In this document: piece by piece, positions 46,511 to 55,598 of the stretch
How the letters are laid out: each line of letters starts with the position of its first letter
How positions within the stretch are numbered: position 1 is the first letter of the stretch
Assembly: GCA_963702525.1 (NCBI GenBank)
Contig: CAVPCY010000027.1
Coordinates: 1-56,517, forward strand
Source of the DNA: CAVPCY01 sp963702525
GTDB taxonomy: Bacteria; Actinomycetota; Coriobacteriia; Anaerosomatales; PHET01
Direction: 5' to 3'
Length of the DNA stretch: 56,517 nt
The notes under the pieces: generated by a model
The model's input: only the letters and a program-made list of their open reading frames with translations
What the model was told of the DNA's origin: nothing
Database searches by the model: none
Translations under genes and position numbers: made by a program

Positions 46511-47533
46511 CTAGCTCCGCTCTTCGTACCAGCGCTTGCGCCAGTCCGCGAACTCCTCGGTCTGGTGCTTGATCTTGCTCCACCAGGCCTCGTTGTCGCG
46601 GTACCAGCGGATGGTGTCGCGCAGCCCCGCCTCGAAGTCGACCGGCGGCTGCCAGCCCAGCTTCTCGCGCGCCTTGTCGCACGAGATCGAGTAGCGGCGG
46701 TCGTGGCCGGGGCGGTCGGTGACGGGCTGCACGGTCTCGTCCCACGACAGGCCCAGCTCGTCGAGGATGATCTGCGTGATCTCGCGGTTGGTGCGCTCGT
46801 TGCCGCCGCCGATGTTGTAGACCTCGCCCGGCTCGCCGGAGAGCAGCGCGGCTTCGATGCCGTCGGCGTGGTCGTCGACGTGCAGCCAGTCGCGCACGTT
46901 GAGGCCGTCGCCGTACAGCGGCAGCTTCCCGCCCTCGAGCGCGTTGGTGACGAACAGCGGGATGAGCTTCTCGGGATACTGGTACGGGCCGTAGGTGTTG
47001 GAGCCGCGCGTGATGAGCGCCGGCGTGCCGTAGGTGGTGTGGTACGCGAGCACCTGCAGGTCACCGCCGGCCTTGCTCGCCGAGTAGGGCGAGGACGGGT
47101 TGATGCGGTCGGTCTCGCAGAACGAGCCCGAGTCGATCGAGCCGTAGACCTCGTCGGTCGACACCTGCACCAGGCGGCCGATCTCGCGCTCGCGCACCGC
47201 CTCGAGCAGCGTGTGCGCGCCGAAGATGTCGGTGCGCAGGAACGACTCGGGGTCGTCGATGGAGCGGTCGACGTGGGTCTCGGCGGCGAAGTTCACGATC
47301 GCGTCGGCAGCGCCCCAGCCGTCGAGCGCCTCGCCGAACGCTGCGCGTCGCAGATGCAGCCGCGCACGAAGCGAGTAGCGCGGGTCGTCGGCGACCGGCG
47401 CGAGGTTGTCGAGGTTGCCGGCGTAGGTGAGCTTGTCGTAGACGAGCACGTCCCAGTCGTCGTGCTTGGCGAGCACGCGCCGAACGAACGCCGAGCCGAT
47501 GAAGCCGGCGCCTCCACAGACTACAAGCCTCAT
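46511..47533 (-). CDS. rmlB: dTDP-glucose 4,6-dehydratase (paired frameshift inside)
   Basis: SDR enzyme making dTDP-4-dehydro-6-deoxyglucose. LVVCGGAGFIGSAFVRRVLA; DKLTYAGNLDNLAPV; FAAETHVDRSIDD; catalytic VSTDEVYGSI and SPYSASKAGGDLQVLAYH; TRGSNTYGPYQYPEKLIPLF. Around 47340-47375 the reading slips: the expected YRFVRG-type segment appears in the neighbouring frame, so two indels compensate each other and the overall frame is kept. 340 codons. The start overlaps the rmlC stop by four bases. Confidence 0.96.
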   Translation of the reverse strand: MRLVVCGGAGFIGSAFVRRVLAKHDDWDVLVYDKLTYAGNLDNLAPVADDPRYSLRARLHLRRAAFGEALDGWGAADAIVNFAAETHVDRSIDDPESFLRTDIFGAHTLLEAVREREIGRLVQVSTDEVYGSIDSGSFCETDRINPSSPYSASKAGGDLQVLAYHTTYGTPALITRGSNTYGPYQYPEKLIPLFVTNALEGGKLPLYGDGLNVRDWLHVDDHADGIEAALLSGEPGEVYNIGGGNERTNREITQIILDELGLSWDETVQPVTDRPGHDRRYSISCDKAREKLGWQPPVDFEAGLRDTIRWYRDNEAWWSKIKHQTEEFADWRKRWYEERS

Positions 47534-47985
47534 CCGTTCTTCACGCTCCAGTCGTAGCCGATGGACGGGTCGTCGGCGGGCAGACGGAACTCGTCCGGGT
47601 CGTCGTAGTTGTAGAGCTCGGTGGGCGTGTTGACGATGAAGGCCGGCTCGGTGCCCACCGGCGTGAAGCCGTGGTAGACGCCGGGCGGGATGATCACCAT
47701 GCGCTGGCGCTGCCACCCGATGACGAACTCGTTGGTCTCGCCGTGAGTGGGCGAACCCTCGCGCGTGTCGTGCAGTACGACCTTGGCCATGCCGCCCACG
47801 CATACGAAGTGGTCGGTCTGCTTCTTGTGGTAGTGCCACGCCTTGACCACGCCCGGATAGACCATGGTCACGTAGACCTGGCCGAACTTCTGGAAGTCCG
47901 GGTCGTCGCTGCGAAGCATCTCCATGAGCAGACCGCGCTCGTCCGGCATCACCTTGAGGTCTTTGACCTTCACGCCGTCGATCAT
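47530..47985 (-). CDS. rmlC: dTDP-4-dehydrorhamnose 3,5-epimerase-like cupin
   Basis: 151 residues, unbroken. Double-stranded beta-helix with AWHYHKKQTDHFVCVGGMAK, where the first His would be the catalytic base, and VIIPPGVYHGFTPVGTEPAF. It is closer to the short RmlC/FdtA-like cupins than to canonical ~185-residue RmlC, but the position between the RES module and rmlBD makes the epimerase role likely. Confidence 0.88.
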   Translation of the reverse strand: MIDGVKVKDLKVMPDERGLLMEMLRSDDPDFQKFGQVYVTMVYPGVVKAWHYHKKQTDHFVCVGGMAKVVLHDTREGSPTHGETNEFVIGWQRQRMVIIPPGVYHGFTPVGTEPAFIVNTPTELYNYDDPDEFRLPADDPSIGYDWSVKNG

Positions 47986-48066
47986 GAGAGTCGTTCCTCT
48001 CCCTGCCGAGCGTGCGCGTTCATGCTACCGCAGTTCGCGGAGGGGAGGCGCGACGTTGAACGCCAA

Positions 48067-48670
48067 TCAGGGATCGAGTGCACGATGCGCGACCCTCCCC
48101 CTCCCAAGCCGCAAGCGATCCGCACCGACGTTCGAGGCGCCCGTGCGCCGGTCCTCGTACAGGCAGAACGCCAGTCCGTCGTCGTCGTTTCTAGGTCTCC
48201 ACTCCAGGCCGGCCGCCTCGGCATCCACCCCCTGATCGCGGCGCCCCACGCACGCGTCGAGGGGTAGCCATGCGCCCCAGAGTGGACAAGCCAGGTGTCC
48301 TGCCCGACTCGGGAAAGACCATCGCCGTGAAGAACGACAACCGTCAGGTCGGTGGTGAGCACGAGTTCAGAGAGGCATCTTCCCTGTAGAGCGACGGCCG
48401 ACAGCGCCCGCATGCCGGCGTTGTCGAACGGAAGCCGCCTGAGAAGCGACTCAGCCACGGCCGTTCGTGCGGTCGAGGCGGCGTACAGGCAGGCGGGAAC
48501 TCCTCCCGGGCTAGTGAATCGACCTCCCCCGAATCCCGCCGGAGCGGGTACGGGATTGAACGCGGCTGGCTCGAACCGCTGCGAATGAACGCGGAAGAGC
48601 GTGGTGCCAGTCCTGAGCACGCGGCTGCGCGGGCGGCTGGAGCGTGCAACGGCGGCGGGTAGGCTGGCAT
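48067..48670 (-). CDS. RES-domain toxin (frameshifted)
   Basis: RES-family toxin, expected to degrade NAD+. N-terminal LFRVHSQRFEPAAFNPVPAP, then GGRFTSPGGVPACLYAASTA and RTAVAESLLRRLPF, with the conserved Arg-Tyr-Ser/Glu set. An indel near 48240 shifts the C-terminus to LEWRPRNDDDGLAFCLYEDR, a typical RES ending. A start at 48670 (MPAYPPPLHAPAARAAA) with an indel near 48615 is preferred because it lies seven bases after the antitoxin stop; 48620 is an alternative. About 201 codons. Confidence 0.85.
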
Positions 48671-48676
48671 ACGAGT

Positions 48677-49305
48677 CTAGCCGAGCGGCTCGACCAGGGC
48701 GCGGGCTGCGTCCAGGACGCGCGATACTTCCGAGTATCGCCCACGAGGTCGGCAGGCCGTGCCGACTTCAGCCAACTGTCGGTTGAGAACCACCACGACG
48801 CAACGCCCCACGGATCGTCGGCGGCCCCGAGCAGTCGATTGACGTCGACGACCGTGGGGAAGATGCGCTGGCGCTCGAAGTCGAACTGGAAGCTGGGAAA
48901 CAGGTACCGGTTCCTCACGGGCAAGCCTAGCAACTCGCCGCGTCGACGCTTGCGTTCGCGTACTGCCGAGGATTGACCGACTTCGAGCCAAGCGCCTCCG
49001 CGGCTGCCTCGGCGGTCAGCATCGGCTCGGTCAAGACCGCTTCGCGCACGGCTCTGCGCAGAGCCTGCTCGAGTTGGATGTCCGCGAATACCTTCGCCGG
49101 CGTCAGCGAGGCCGCAGCTGGATTCCACAAGCACAGACTCCATGGCGAGCATGAGCTCCCAGCGGTGCGACGAGAGTCCGGGAACCTCGTCGAGCACGGC
49201 GCCCAGGCGCTCCAGGAACTCCCCGGCGGGATGCGTGGCCGGATCGGCGTCGGCAAGCTGGCGTACAGCGGCAGAGTACGAGCTGCGAGACATCGTCCGT
49301 GTCAT
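48677..49305 (-). CDS. Xre/MbcA/ParS-type antitoxin of the RES toxin (frameshifted)
   Basis: About 209 codons. N-terminus SSYSAAVRQLADADPATHPA; middle LEQALRRAVREAVLTEPMLT and EAAAEALGSKSVNPRQYAN, a helix-turn-helix-like region; C-terminal toxin-binding domain FPSFQFDFERQRIFPTVVDV, WGVASWWFSTDSWLKSARPA, DLVGDTRKYREVSRVLDAA. Indels near 49125, 48955 and 48715. AAGGAG ribosome site seven bases before the ATG at 49305. It should block the NAD-binding site of the RES toxin and autoregulate. Confidence 0.85.
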
Positions 49306-49317
49306 GGCATGACTCCT

Positions 49318-49361
49318 TGCATACGAAACATACAGTCGACGATCAGTATATTCCGTATGCA
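49318..49361 (-). promoter_or_regulatory. Promoter/operator of the RES-Xre module
   Basis: TGCATACG (49318-49325) and CGTATGCA (49354-49361) form a perfect eight-base inverted repeat that brackets a minus-strand -10 TATACT (49345-49350). The near repeat abuts the AAGGAG ribosome site. Binding of the antitoxin's helix-turn-helix here would block both transcription and translation. No good -35 is visible. Confidence 0.7.
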
Positions 49362-49404
49362 CGTGGCCGCCAACCGCCGCGAGGCTGGCTGGCGCGCCGG
49401 CGGG

Positions 49405-50274
49405 TCACTCGTCAGCGATGTCCATGAGGTAGCGGTAGTACTGAGACGACGTCCCCTGCGCGAGTTGCTGCAGCGCCGCGCGGTCGATGAAGCCCATCCG
49501 GTACGCGATCTCCTCGAGGCACGCGATCTTGAGTCCTTGGCGCTTCTCGATGGTCTGGACGTAGGTCGCCGCATCGATCAGCGAGTCGGGCGTGCCGGTG
49601 TCGAGCCACGCCATGCCGCGGCTGAGCAACTCGACCCTCAGCGAGCCCTCCTCGAGGTAGAGGTTGTTGAGCGTCGGTGATCTCGAGCTCGCCGCGTGCA
49701 GACGGCGTGACCTGCTTCGCCATGTCGCACACCCGCGCGTCGTAGAAGTAGAGGCCGGTGACCGCGTAGTTCGAGCGCGGCTTGTCCGGCTTCTCCTCGA
49801 TGGAGAGCGCCTTGCCGTTCTCGTCGAACTCGACCACGCCGTAGCGTTCCGGATCGCGCACCTGGTAGCCGAAGACCACCGCACCGCCGGACGACGCGTT
49901 CTCGCCGCGGACTGCAGCATCTGCGCCATGCCGCCGCCGTAGAAGATGTTGTCGCCCAGCACGAGGCACGCGGGCTCCCCGCCGAGGAACTCCTCGCCGA
50001 TGAGGAACGCCTGAGCGAGGCCCTCGGGCTTGGGCTGCACCGCGTAGCTCAGCTGCATCCCCCACTTCGAGCCGTCGCCGAGCAGCCGCTCGAACGCGGG
50101 AACGTCGGTAGGCGTGCTGATGACGAGGACTTCCCGGATGCCGGCGAGCATGAGCACCGACAGCGGGTAGTAGACCATCGGCTTGTCGTAGATGGGCAGC
50201 AGCTGCTTCGATGTCGCAAGCGTTATGGGGTGAAGCCGAGTGCCGGCTCCGCCGGCAAGGATGATGCCTTTCAT
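49405..50274 (-). CDS. rmlA: Glucose-1-phosphate thymidylyltransferase (paired frameshift inside)
   Basis: First step of dTDP-rhamnose synthesis. MKGIILAGGAGTRLHPITLA, STPTDVPAFERLLGDGSKWG, LGDNIFYGGGMAQML. From about 49670 to 49905 the sequence is in the neighbouring frame (VVFGYQVRDPERYGVVEFDE, LSIEEKPDKPRSNYAVTGLY), then returns (NNLYLEEGSLRVELLSRGMA, WLDTGTPDSLIDAA). 289 codons. Separated from rmlC by the RES-Xre module, and divergent from the next glycosyltransferase. Confidence 0.95.
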   Translation of the reverse strand: MKGIILAGGAGTRLHPITLATSKQLLPIYDKPMVYYPLSVLMLAGIREVLVISTPTDVPAFERLLGDGSKWGMQLSYAVQPKPEGLAQAFLIGEEFLGGEPACLVLGDNIFYGGGMAQMLQSAARTRRPAVRWSSATRCAIRNATAWSSSTRTARRSPSRRSRTSRARTTRSPASTSTTRGCATWRSRSRRLHAASSRSPTLNNLYLEEGSLRVELLSRGMAWLDTGTPDSLIDAATYVQTIEKRQGLKIACLEEIAYRMGFIDRAALQQLAQGTSSQYYRYLMDIADE

Positions 50275-50365
50275 CTGGCCTGGCCTTCCGCCGCAGCGCA
50301 TGAGCCTCAGTCCCGTCATGATACTGTCTGAGCCTGCCAACTGCATCGTTCCGGCCGAGGTGACC

Positions 50366-51490
50366 ATGGGCGACGCCCGCGTGCCATCCGAAGACATGGG
50401 CTTCAACGTTATCGGATTCGTGTCCGGCAACTTCGGGCTCGCCGTCGCCGCGCGGAACACGATCAAGATGCTGACCGAGCGTGGGTTCGCCGTTCGAATT
50501 GTCGACCTTGACGCTGGCGGCGGGCGCTCCGGGCACGACAGCACCTACTCCCACCTGGACAGCAGTGGCCAGGTCGAAGCGCCCTACTCGGTGAATCTCT
50601 TCCACATGAACCCCCCGGACGTGGTCCTCCTGCTTCGCGACCGCCCTCGATGGCTCGATCTGGCGAATCGCATGAACGTATGCGTCCCATTCTGGGAGCT
50701 TCCAAAGCTGCCGCGGCAGGATTTCGTGCCGGTGCTCGAGGCGATGGATATGGTCCTATGCCCGACTCGCTTCGTGATGGACACCGTTCAGAGCAGCGCT
50801 CCTCTGGCCCGCTGCGTCTACTACCCTCAGACCGCCTTCATCCCTGATGGAGTCCAACCCAACCGCAGTTCGTTTGGGCTCGATGAAGGCAAAACACTAT
50901 TCATGGTCGCGCTCGATCTTGGGAGCGACATCGATCGGAAGAACCCTTGGGCGGCCATCGAGGCATACAGGCTGGCGTTCGGTGACCGTGACGACGTGGG
51001 CCTCGTAGTCAAGGTGAACAACCCCAAGCTCAACCAGCACCTCGCCAAGGGCGCTGCTCGTCTGCGAGAACTCGTCGCTGAGATGCCTGGGGTGCTGATT
51101 GTCGATCGAGCCTTGAGCTACCCAGAAGTCCTGTCGCTCTACGCCTCGTGCGACGTCTTGCTGTCCCTTCACCGGTCGGAGGGACTGGGGCTCCACCTGA
51201 TCGAGGCGATGCAGCTCGGGAAGCCCGTCATCGCGACCAACTGGTCGGGCAATCTCGACTTCACCACACCGGAGAACTCACGGCTGATCGACTACAAGCT
51301 GGTGCCCGTTGTCTCGACGCACCCCAGCTACGCGCCCAAGATCATCGGGGACGGGCAGGTGTGGGCCGAGCCAGATGTTGAACAGGCCGCGAGAGCCATG
51401 CGAGAGCTGGCAGACGACCCTGCGCTGCGCCACCACCTGGGCGACAGAGCTCGCGCGGACACTCTGGCTCAGCAGCGAGGATTCCTCGAG
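50366..51490 (+). CDS. Glycosyltransferase family 4/1-like, 3' end lost at a junction
   Basis: About 375 codons preserved. N-terminus GFNVIGFVSGNFGLAVAARN (a sugar-donor loop-like segment), middle FWELPKLPRQDFVPVLEAMD and VLCPTRFVMDTVQS, donor domain TLFMVALDLGSDIDRKNPWA, YASCDVLLSLHRSEGLGLHL, IEAMQLGKPVIATNWSGN with the E-x7-E-like pattern. GAGGTG ribosome site before the ATG. Plus strand, divergent from rmlA. The last helix stops being recognisable near 51475, where histidine ammonia-lyase sequence begins in another frame. Confidence 0.88.
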
Positions 51491-51510
51491 GGCCGAGAGC
51501 GGCGCAACGG
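51470..51510. other. Sequence junction: glycosyltransferase to histidine ammonia-lyase
   Basis: Left of this point the bases are about two-thirds G+C with strong third-position GC bias; right of it they are close to half G+C with AT-rich spacers. Neither the end of the glycosyltransferase nor the start of hutH is present. No inverted repeat, integrase or tRNA marks the point. Read as an assembly chimera or, less likely, a real recombination breakpoint. Confidence 0.75.
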
Positions 51511-52462
51511 TATCTGCCGCGATTGCCGCACTCGCCATCGTCGATGCTGAAAATCTGGCGCAGCACGCCGATCTTACAACCGCGCTCACACTTGAAGCAA
51601 TCCTTGCGCGCTCGTCACCGTTTGACGAGCGAATTCATTGCGCCGCCGGGCATCACGGTCAAATCGAAACTGCCACGCACATTCGCGAATTGGTAAGAAA
51701 TAGTCGCTTGCTGGATTCGTCAAACAAGATTCAGGATGCGTACTGGATTCAGTTGCGCGCCTCAAGTGATCGGCGCAGCACGCGTGATGCGATTGGTCTT
51801 ACGCGCGCAAAATCGTGAACGAAGAGATCAACGCGGCGACGGATAATCCGCTGATTTTTCTCGACATTGACTCGGAGAACAAATCACGGTCGGGTGGAAA
51901 TTTCCACGGCGAAGGCTGTTGCGTTTGCGGCGAATTTGTTGTCGCTTGGCGGTTGCGGAAATCGGCAGTATTTCCGAGCGGCGCGTTTTTGGTTTGACGA
52001 GCGCGCATTTATCCGACGGTTTGCCCATGATGCTCGTCGAAGGCGGTGGGACGAATAGCGGCTTGATGATGGCGCAAGTTACTGCCGCGTCGCTTGTGTC
52101 GGGCAACAAGACCCTCGCACACCAGGATAGTGTCGATTCGATTCCGGGAAGCGCGAGATCAGGAAGACCACGTTTCGATGTCGGCGAATGCGACGCGGCA
52201 TGCGCGCGAAATAGTGTGGAACACAACGCACATTCTAGCGATAGAGTTGATTGCCGCCGCGCAAGGCATTGATTTGCGGTTAAAGAACCTGGGGCGCGGA
52301 GTTGAAATGCTGGGGCGCGGCACACGCGCGGCGTATACCAAACTTCGGCAGACCATTGCGTTTTTAGAACGCGACCGCGTGTTGGCGAAGGATATTGAGC
52401 GGGCGGTGGAGCTGATCAAGAGCCGAGTCTTGTTGAGCGAAGATTCAAATTCAAAATCCTGA
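51500..52462 (+). pseudogene. hutH: Histidine ammonia-lyase, C-terminal part (broken)
   Basis: MIO-containing aromatic ammonia-lyase that deaminates histidine to urocanate. Visible: AIAALAIVDAENLAQHADLT, HHGQIETATHIRELV, IQDAYWI (normally QDAYSLR), NEEINAATDNPLIF, SRSGGNFHGE, TNSGLMMAQVTAASLVSGNK, LAHQDSVDSIPGSA and QEDHVSMSANATRHAREI. The N-terminal half with the ASG active-site triad is missing beyond the junction. Indels near 51750, 51790, 51920, 52000 and 52155. About 320 codons of ~510. No other hut gene follows. Confidence 0.85.
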
Positions 52463-52565
52463 AATCAAAATTCCAAATTCGGATCGATGGGGACATTTAG
52501 AATTGCAAATTTAGAATTCAGCGATCAAAAACCTGAAATATAAAAACCAAGGGAGGTTATGGACA
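52463..52565. other. AT-rich spacer with short direct repeats
   Basis: Low-complexity spacer containing several copies of AATTC/AAATTC-like words and the strong AAGGGAGG ribosome site (ends about nine bases before the chromate transporter ATG). Base composition is very unlike anything left of 51.49 kb. Confidence 0.6.
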
Positions 52566-53151
52566 ATGTTGTTGTGGGACATTTTCGTTCTATTTACACG
52601 TGTCGCCATGTTTTCGTGGGGTGGCGGTCCCGCGTCGCTGGCATTGATGCAACGCGAAGTCACGTCCGCTAAATGGATTCCGCCCGGGACAGGCAGAATG
52701 GGTGCCCTGGCTGACGCCGAAGAATTTGCCGATTCGGTTGCGCTGGGGAACGCGTTCCCGGGCCAAGTGTTCACGGTTTAAGGCGTAGTTGGGTTACAAA
52801 TTAGCTGGGATTTGGGGCGCGGTTGTCGCGGCGGGCGGCACGGTTTTGCCGACCACGCTTTTGATGCTGGTGATGGTTGTCTTTTTCTTCGGCGTCAAAG
52901 ACAGTCCAACCGTCAAGGCGATGATCACCGCCGTGCGCCAGGTTGTCGTGGGCTTGTTGTTGTGGACGGCATACGATATGGCTTTCACCGTGTTTAACGC
53001 CAAGAAGGTTGGTTGGAGCACTGGCTTGGTGCAGAGCTGGGACAAGCTCCTAATTACGATTGCGGCGTTTGGCTTGCTTACCTTTACCCAGATCAATCCG
53101 GTATCTCTCATTCTGGGTGCGGCAATTTTGGGTTTTATCATTTATCGATGA
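52566..53151 (+). CDS. Chromate transporter (ChrA family, single domain; broken in the middle)
   Basis: CHR-family membrane protein of the short, single-domain type, normally working as a pair. N-terminal half: FVLFTRVAMFSWGGGPASLA, LMQREVTSAKWIPPG (family motif QREV), FADSVALGNAFPGQVFTV. After a break near 52780 (extra T and an in-frame TAG) it continues YKLAGIWGAVVAAGGTVLPT, TAVRQVVVGLLLWTAYDMAF to the stop at 53151. About 190 codons. A partner ChrA domain is not found, so it may be a lone copy or the mate lies off the window. Confidence 0.85.
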
Positions 53152-53170
53152 GGGTGTAACGATTACAAAC

Positions 53171-53207
53171 AAAAAACTTTGTTGTTCTGCCGACAACAGA
53201 GTTTTTT
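53171..53207. terminator. Bidirectional intrinsic terminator
   Basis: Stem ACTTTGTTGT / ACAACAGAGT (one G-U pair) with a seven-base loop, flanked by six A on the left and six T on the right. Convergent genes end at 53151 (plus) and 53211 (minus), so it works for both. Confidence 0.9.
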
Positions 53208-53210
53208 GTT

Positions 53211-54809
53211 TTAGCCATTGTGTTTTAACGCCATGGCTTGATCGACCAGTCCATAGAGCAACGGCAGGTCGAAAGGTTAATTCACCACGCGCTCTACGCC
53301 GCGCGCTTTGAGTTCGTCCGCCGTTAAGCTCGATGGGCCACCCCGTTGTCAAAACGATAAATAAGGAAGCATCAGTTTTTTTAGTTCGCGCGCCACGTCC
53401 CACCCAGACATTTCCGGCATTCCCAGGTCGGTAAAGACGACGTCGAACTTTTGGCGCTTGTACATGGCGATGCCCTCGGCGCCGCTTTCAGCGGTGGCGA
53501 CCGCGTGTCCTTGAATCGACAGCAGACGCGAGAGGAGCGTGCGTACGGAAGATTCGTTATCGATGACAAGAATGTTGGCAGCTTGGTGCGGCGGCATAAC
53601 CTTTTCTCCCTTTGACTCAACAATGGGTTGGGTGACGGGTAACGTGAGTGTGAAGGTAGTGCCATTGCCTAATTTGCTATCGATGTGAAGCGCACCGCGA
53701 TTGGCGATAATGATGTGTGCGGCGGTGGTCAATCCCAAGCCCACGTGAGGGGTTGGGCGGGTCGTGAAGAATGGTTCCAATGCCTGCGCCCGTGTTTCGT
53801 CGGACATACCTTCACCGTTATCGATGATCGAAATCAAAACATCCCCGGCTTGGCGTTCCGTGCGAAGATTGATCATTCCGCCGCCAGGCATCGCCTCGAT
53901 GGCGTTCGGAGTCACAACCATGCTTGTGGGACGGAGCGGCCTCAGCCAGAATAGGCGGAACATCGGAAAAATCTTTTACAACGTCGATGACGATACCGCG
54001 TTGTTCCGCTTGATCGCGCCAGAGAAAGCGGGTGATTTCTGATGCATCGCGCAAGGCGGCGTTGACATCGACGATTTGAAAATCCGTGCCGCCACAGGCA
54101 AACTCTTGAATCCGTTTGATGGCATGTGCGCCGGAGCTGGCATGGTCCTGAATTGCTTGCAGTGCTTCACGAGTTGCTGAATCGGTGGTGTGTTCACCCA
54201 GGATTTGCGCCTGTCCGATCAACGTCGCGAAAAGGTTGTTCAAGGCATGCGTCATTCCACCGGTCAATTGACGCAGGACGCGTTGATGGGCGGCGTCAGC
54301 ATAACGCGGCTCTGGAACGGGTAACGGTTCGGCGGTTGCGATGCGACTGTATTCTGCGCCCGCAATCGTAAGCACACCGTCGAACCAATCGTCGAGCGCA
54401 TCAAGCAATAACGGCAGTTGCGGATCGTGTTGATAGTGCGGCAGGGCAAGGAAAAGCGTGGCGGATTGTTGTTCGCGAATAAGTCGAAGCGTTTGGTCGT
54501 AGGGCAATTCTGCGCGCGTCAAACTCCGCGCCCACTCTGCTACATCCGCCAAAGCTTGAAGTAGATTGCCTTGTTTGAACTGTCCAAACAGCGACTGGAT
54601 CAATTCGACTTGATGCTTGAGTGCGATTTGCTGTTCCTCCGCCGGTTGGTCTGTGGCAACACTACGGTAGGCGCTTGCCCATGCCTCGACCAGGGTGTTG
54701 GCGAATTTTCCAGACGCGCGCTAAACTCCATCAGCGTTTGCTGATGGTCTTGCATCTGCGCAACGAGTTGATCCAACACGTGATCGACGGCTGAGGGTGT
54801 ATCCGTCAA
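53211..54809 (-). CDS. Hybrid histidine kinase with C-terminal receiver (frameshifted)
   Basis: About 530 codons. Helical N-terminus LDQLVAQMQDHQQTLMEF, then LIQSLFGQFKQGNLLQALAD. His phosphotransfer box LTGGMTHALNNLFATLIGQA; ATPase domain GGGMINLRTERQAGDVLISI (N/G1 boxes NAIEAM, DNGEGM, GLGLTTAAHIIIANRG). Receiver domain ANILVIDNESSVRTLL with phospho-Asp in VVFTDLGMPEMSGWDVAREL, and the end LLYGLVDQAMALKHN. Indels near 54700, 53950, 53350 and 53300, plus an in-frame TAA near 53275. The TTG start at 54809 follows GGAGG. No sensor domain is visible; the input is probably a partner protein. Confidence 0.85.
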
Positions 54810-54834
54810 AAAATCCTCCAGTGGAACCTTCCGA

Positions 54835-55596
54835 TTAATCTGCAAACACTTGCGCTGGCGGCAATTCGGTGTCCGTCCGCGTTCACGGCAAGTGCGATCC
54901 CAGAGCGTTTGTAATTTGCATTGAAAATGTTAGCGCGATGTTCAGGGCTATTCAACCAACCTTTGACAAATTCCGTTGCCAGTTCCGGCGGAATACCGCG
55001 CGGCAACTGTAAACCACGGCGGGCCCCATCCAGCTTCGTTCTTGATTTCAGCTATGTTCTCGCCCGCAAAATGATAGGCAAAATACGTCGCCTGCAAATA
55101 CCGCAACAAGGGTTGCTGTCCCTTTTGCGGATCATAGTGACTGAAATAGTCGCGCGTAATCATATCCGCACTGCGGTAGCTTGCAATGCGCGTCAAGGCA
55201 ACATCGGAACGAAGCAACGCCATCCCTTTTTGCGCGCGCGCCGCATTAATCCCATCGTCAATTTATTGGACGTCGTTCAAATGAACTTCGGGTGTGTCCT
55301 CGGAAGATGCCGGTGTGCCGTTGGGCACACGCAACTGCCATCCTGGCTGGATCGATGAAGGATCGCGCGCGAGGGATGGATATTGATCGGCGTTCAGCGC
55401 GATCAACTGCTCAATCGGTATGTGATACCGTGTTGCAATTTGGCTGGAGGTGTCGCGCGGTTGAACTGTCTAAACGGCGAACTCCTCCGTCTTGGCGGTT
55501 GACGATGGCAGGAATGATTGCACGGTGTTGCAAGCGGTGAGCGACACGAGTACAACAATGGCGATCAAATAACCGAACCAAGCAGTGGTTCAACAT
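54835..55596 (-). CDS. LysM-CAP domain lipoprotein (broken)
   Basis: About 253 codons after repair. Lipoprotein signal YLIAIVVLVSLTAC (lipobox LTAC), then LysM: DTSSQIATRYHIPIEQLIAL, NADQYPSLARDPSSIQPGWQ, LRVPN. Then the CAP/SCP (YkwD-like) domain: LRSDVALTRIASYRSADMIT, RDYFSHYDPQKGQQPLLRYL, FAGENIAEIK, WLNSPEHRANIFNANYKRSG. Indels near 55575, 55025 and 54860; in-frame TAG near 55470 and TAA near 55263. It should bind peptidoglycan through LysM; CAP function in bacteria is not settled. Ends just before the kinase. Confidence 0.8.
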
Positions 55597-55598
55597 CT

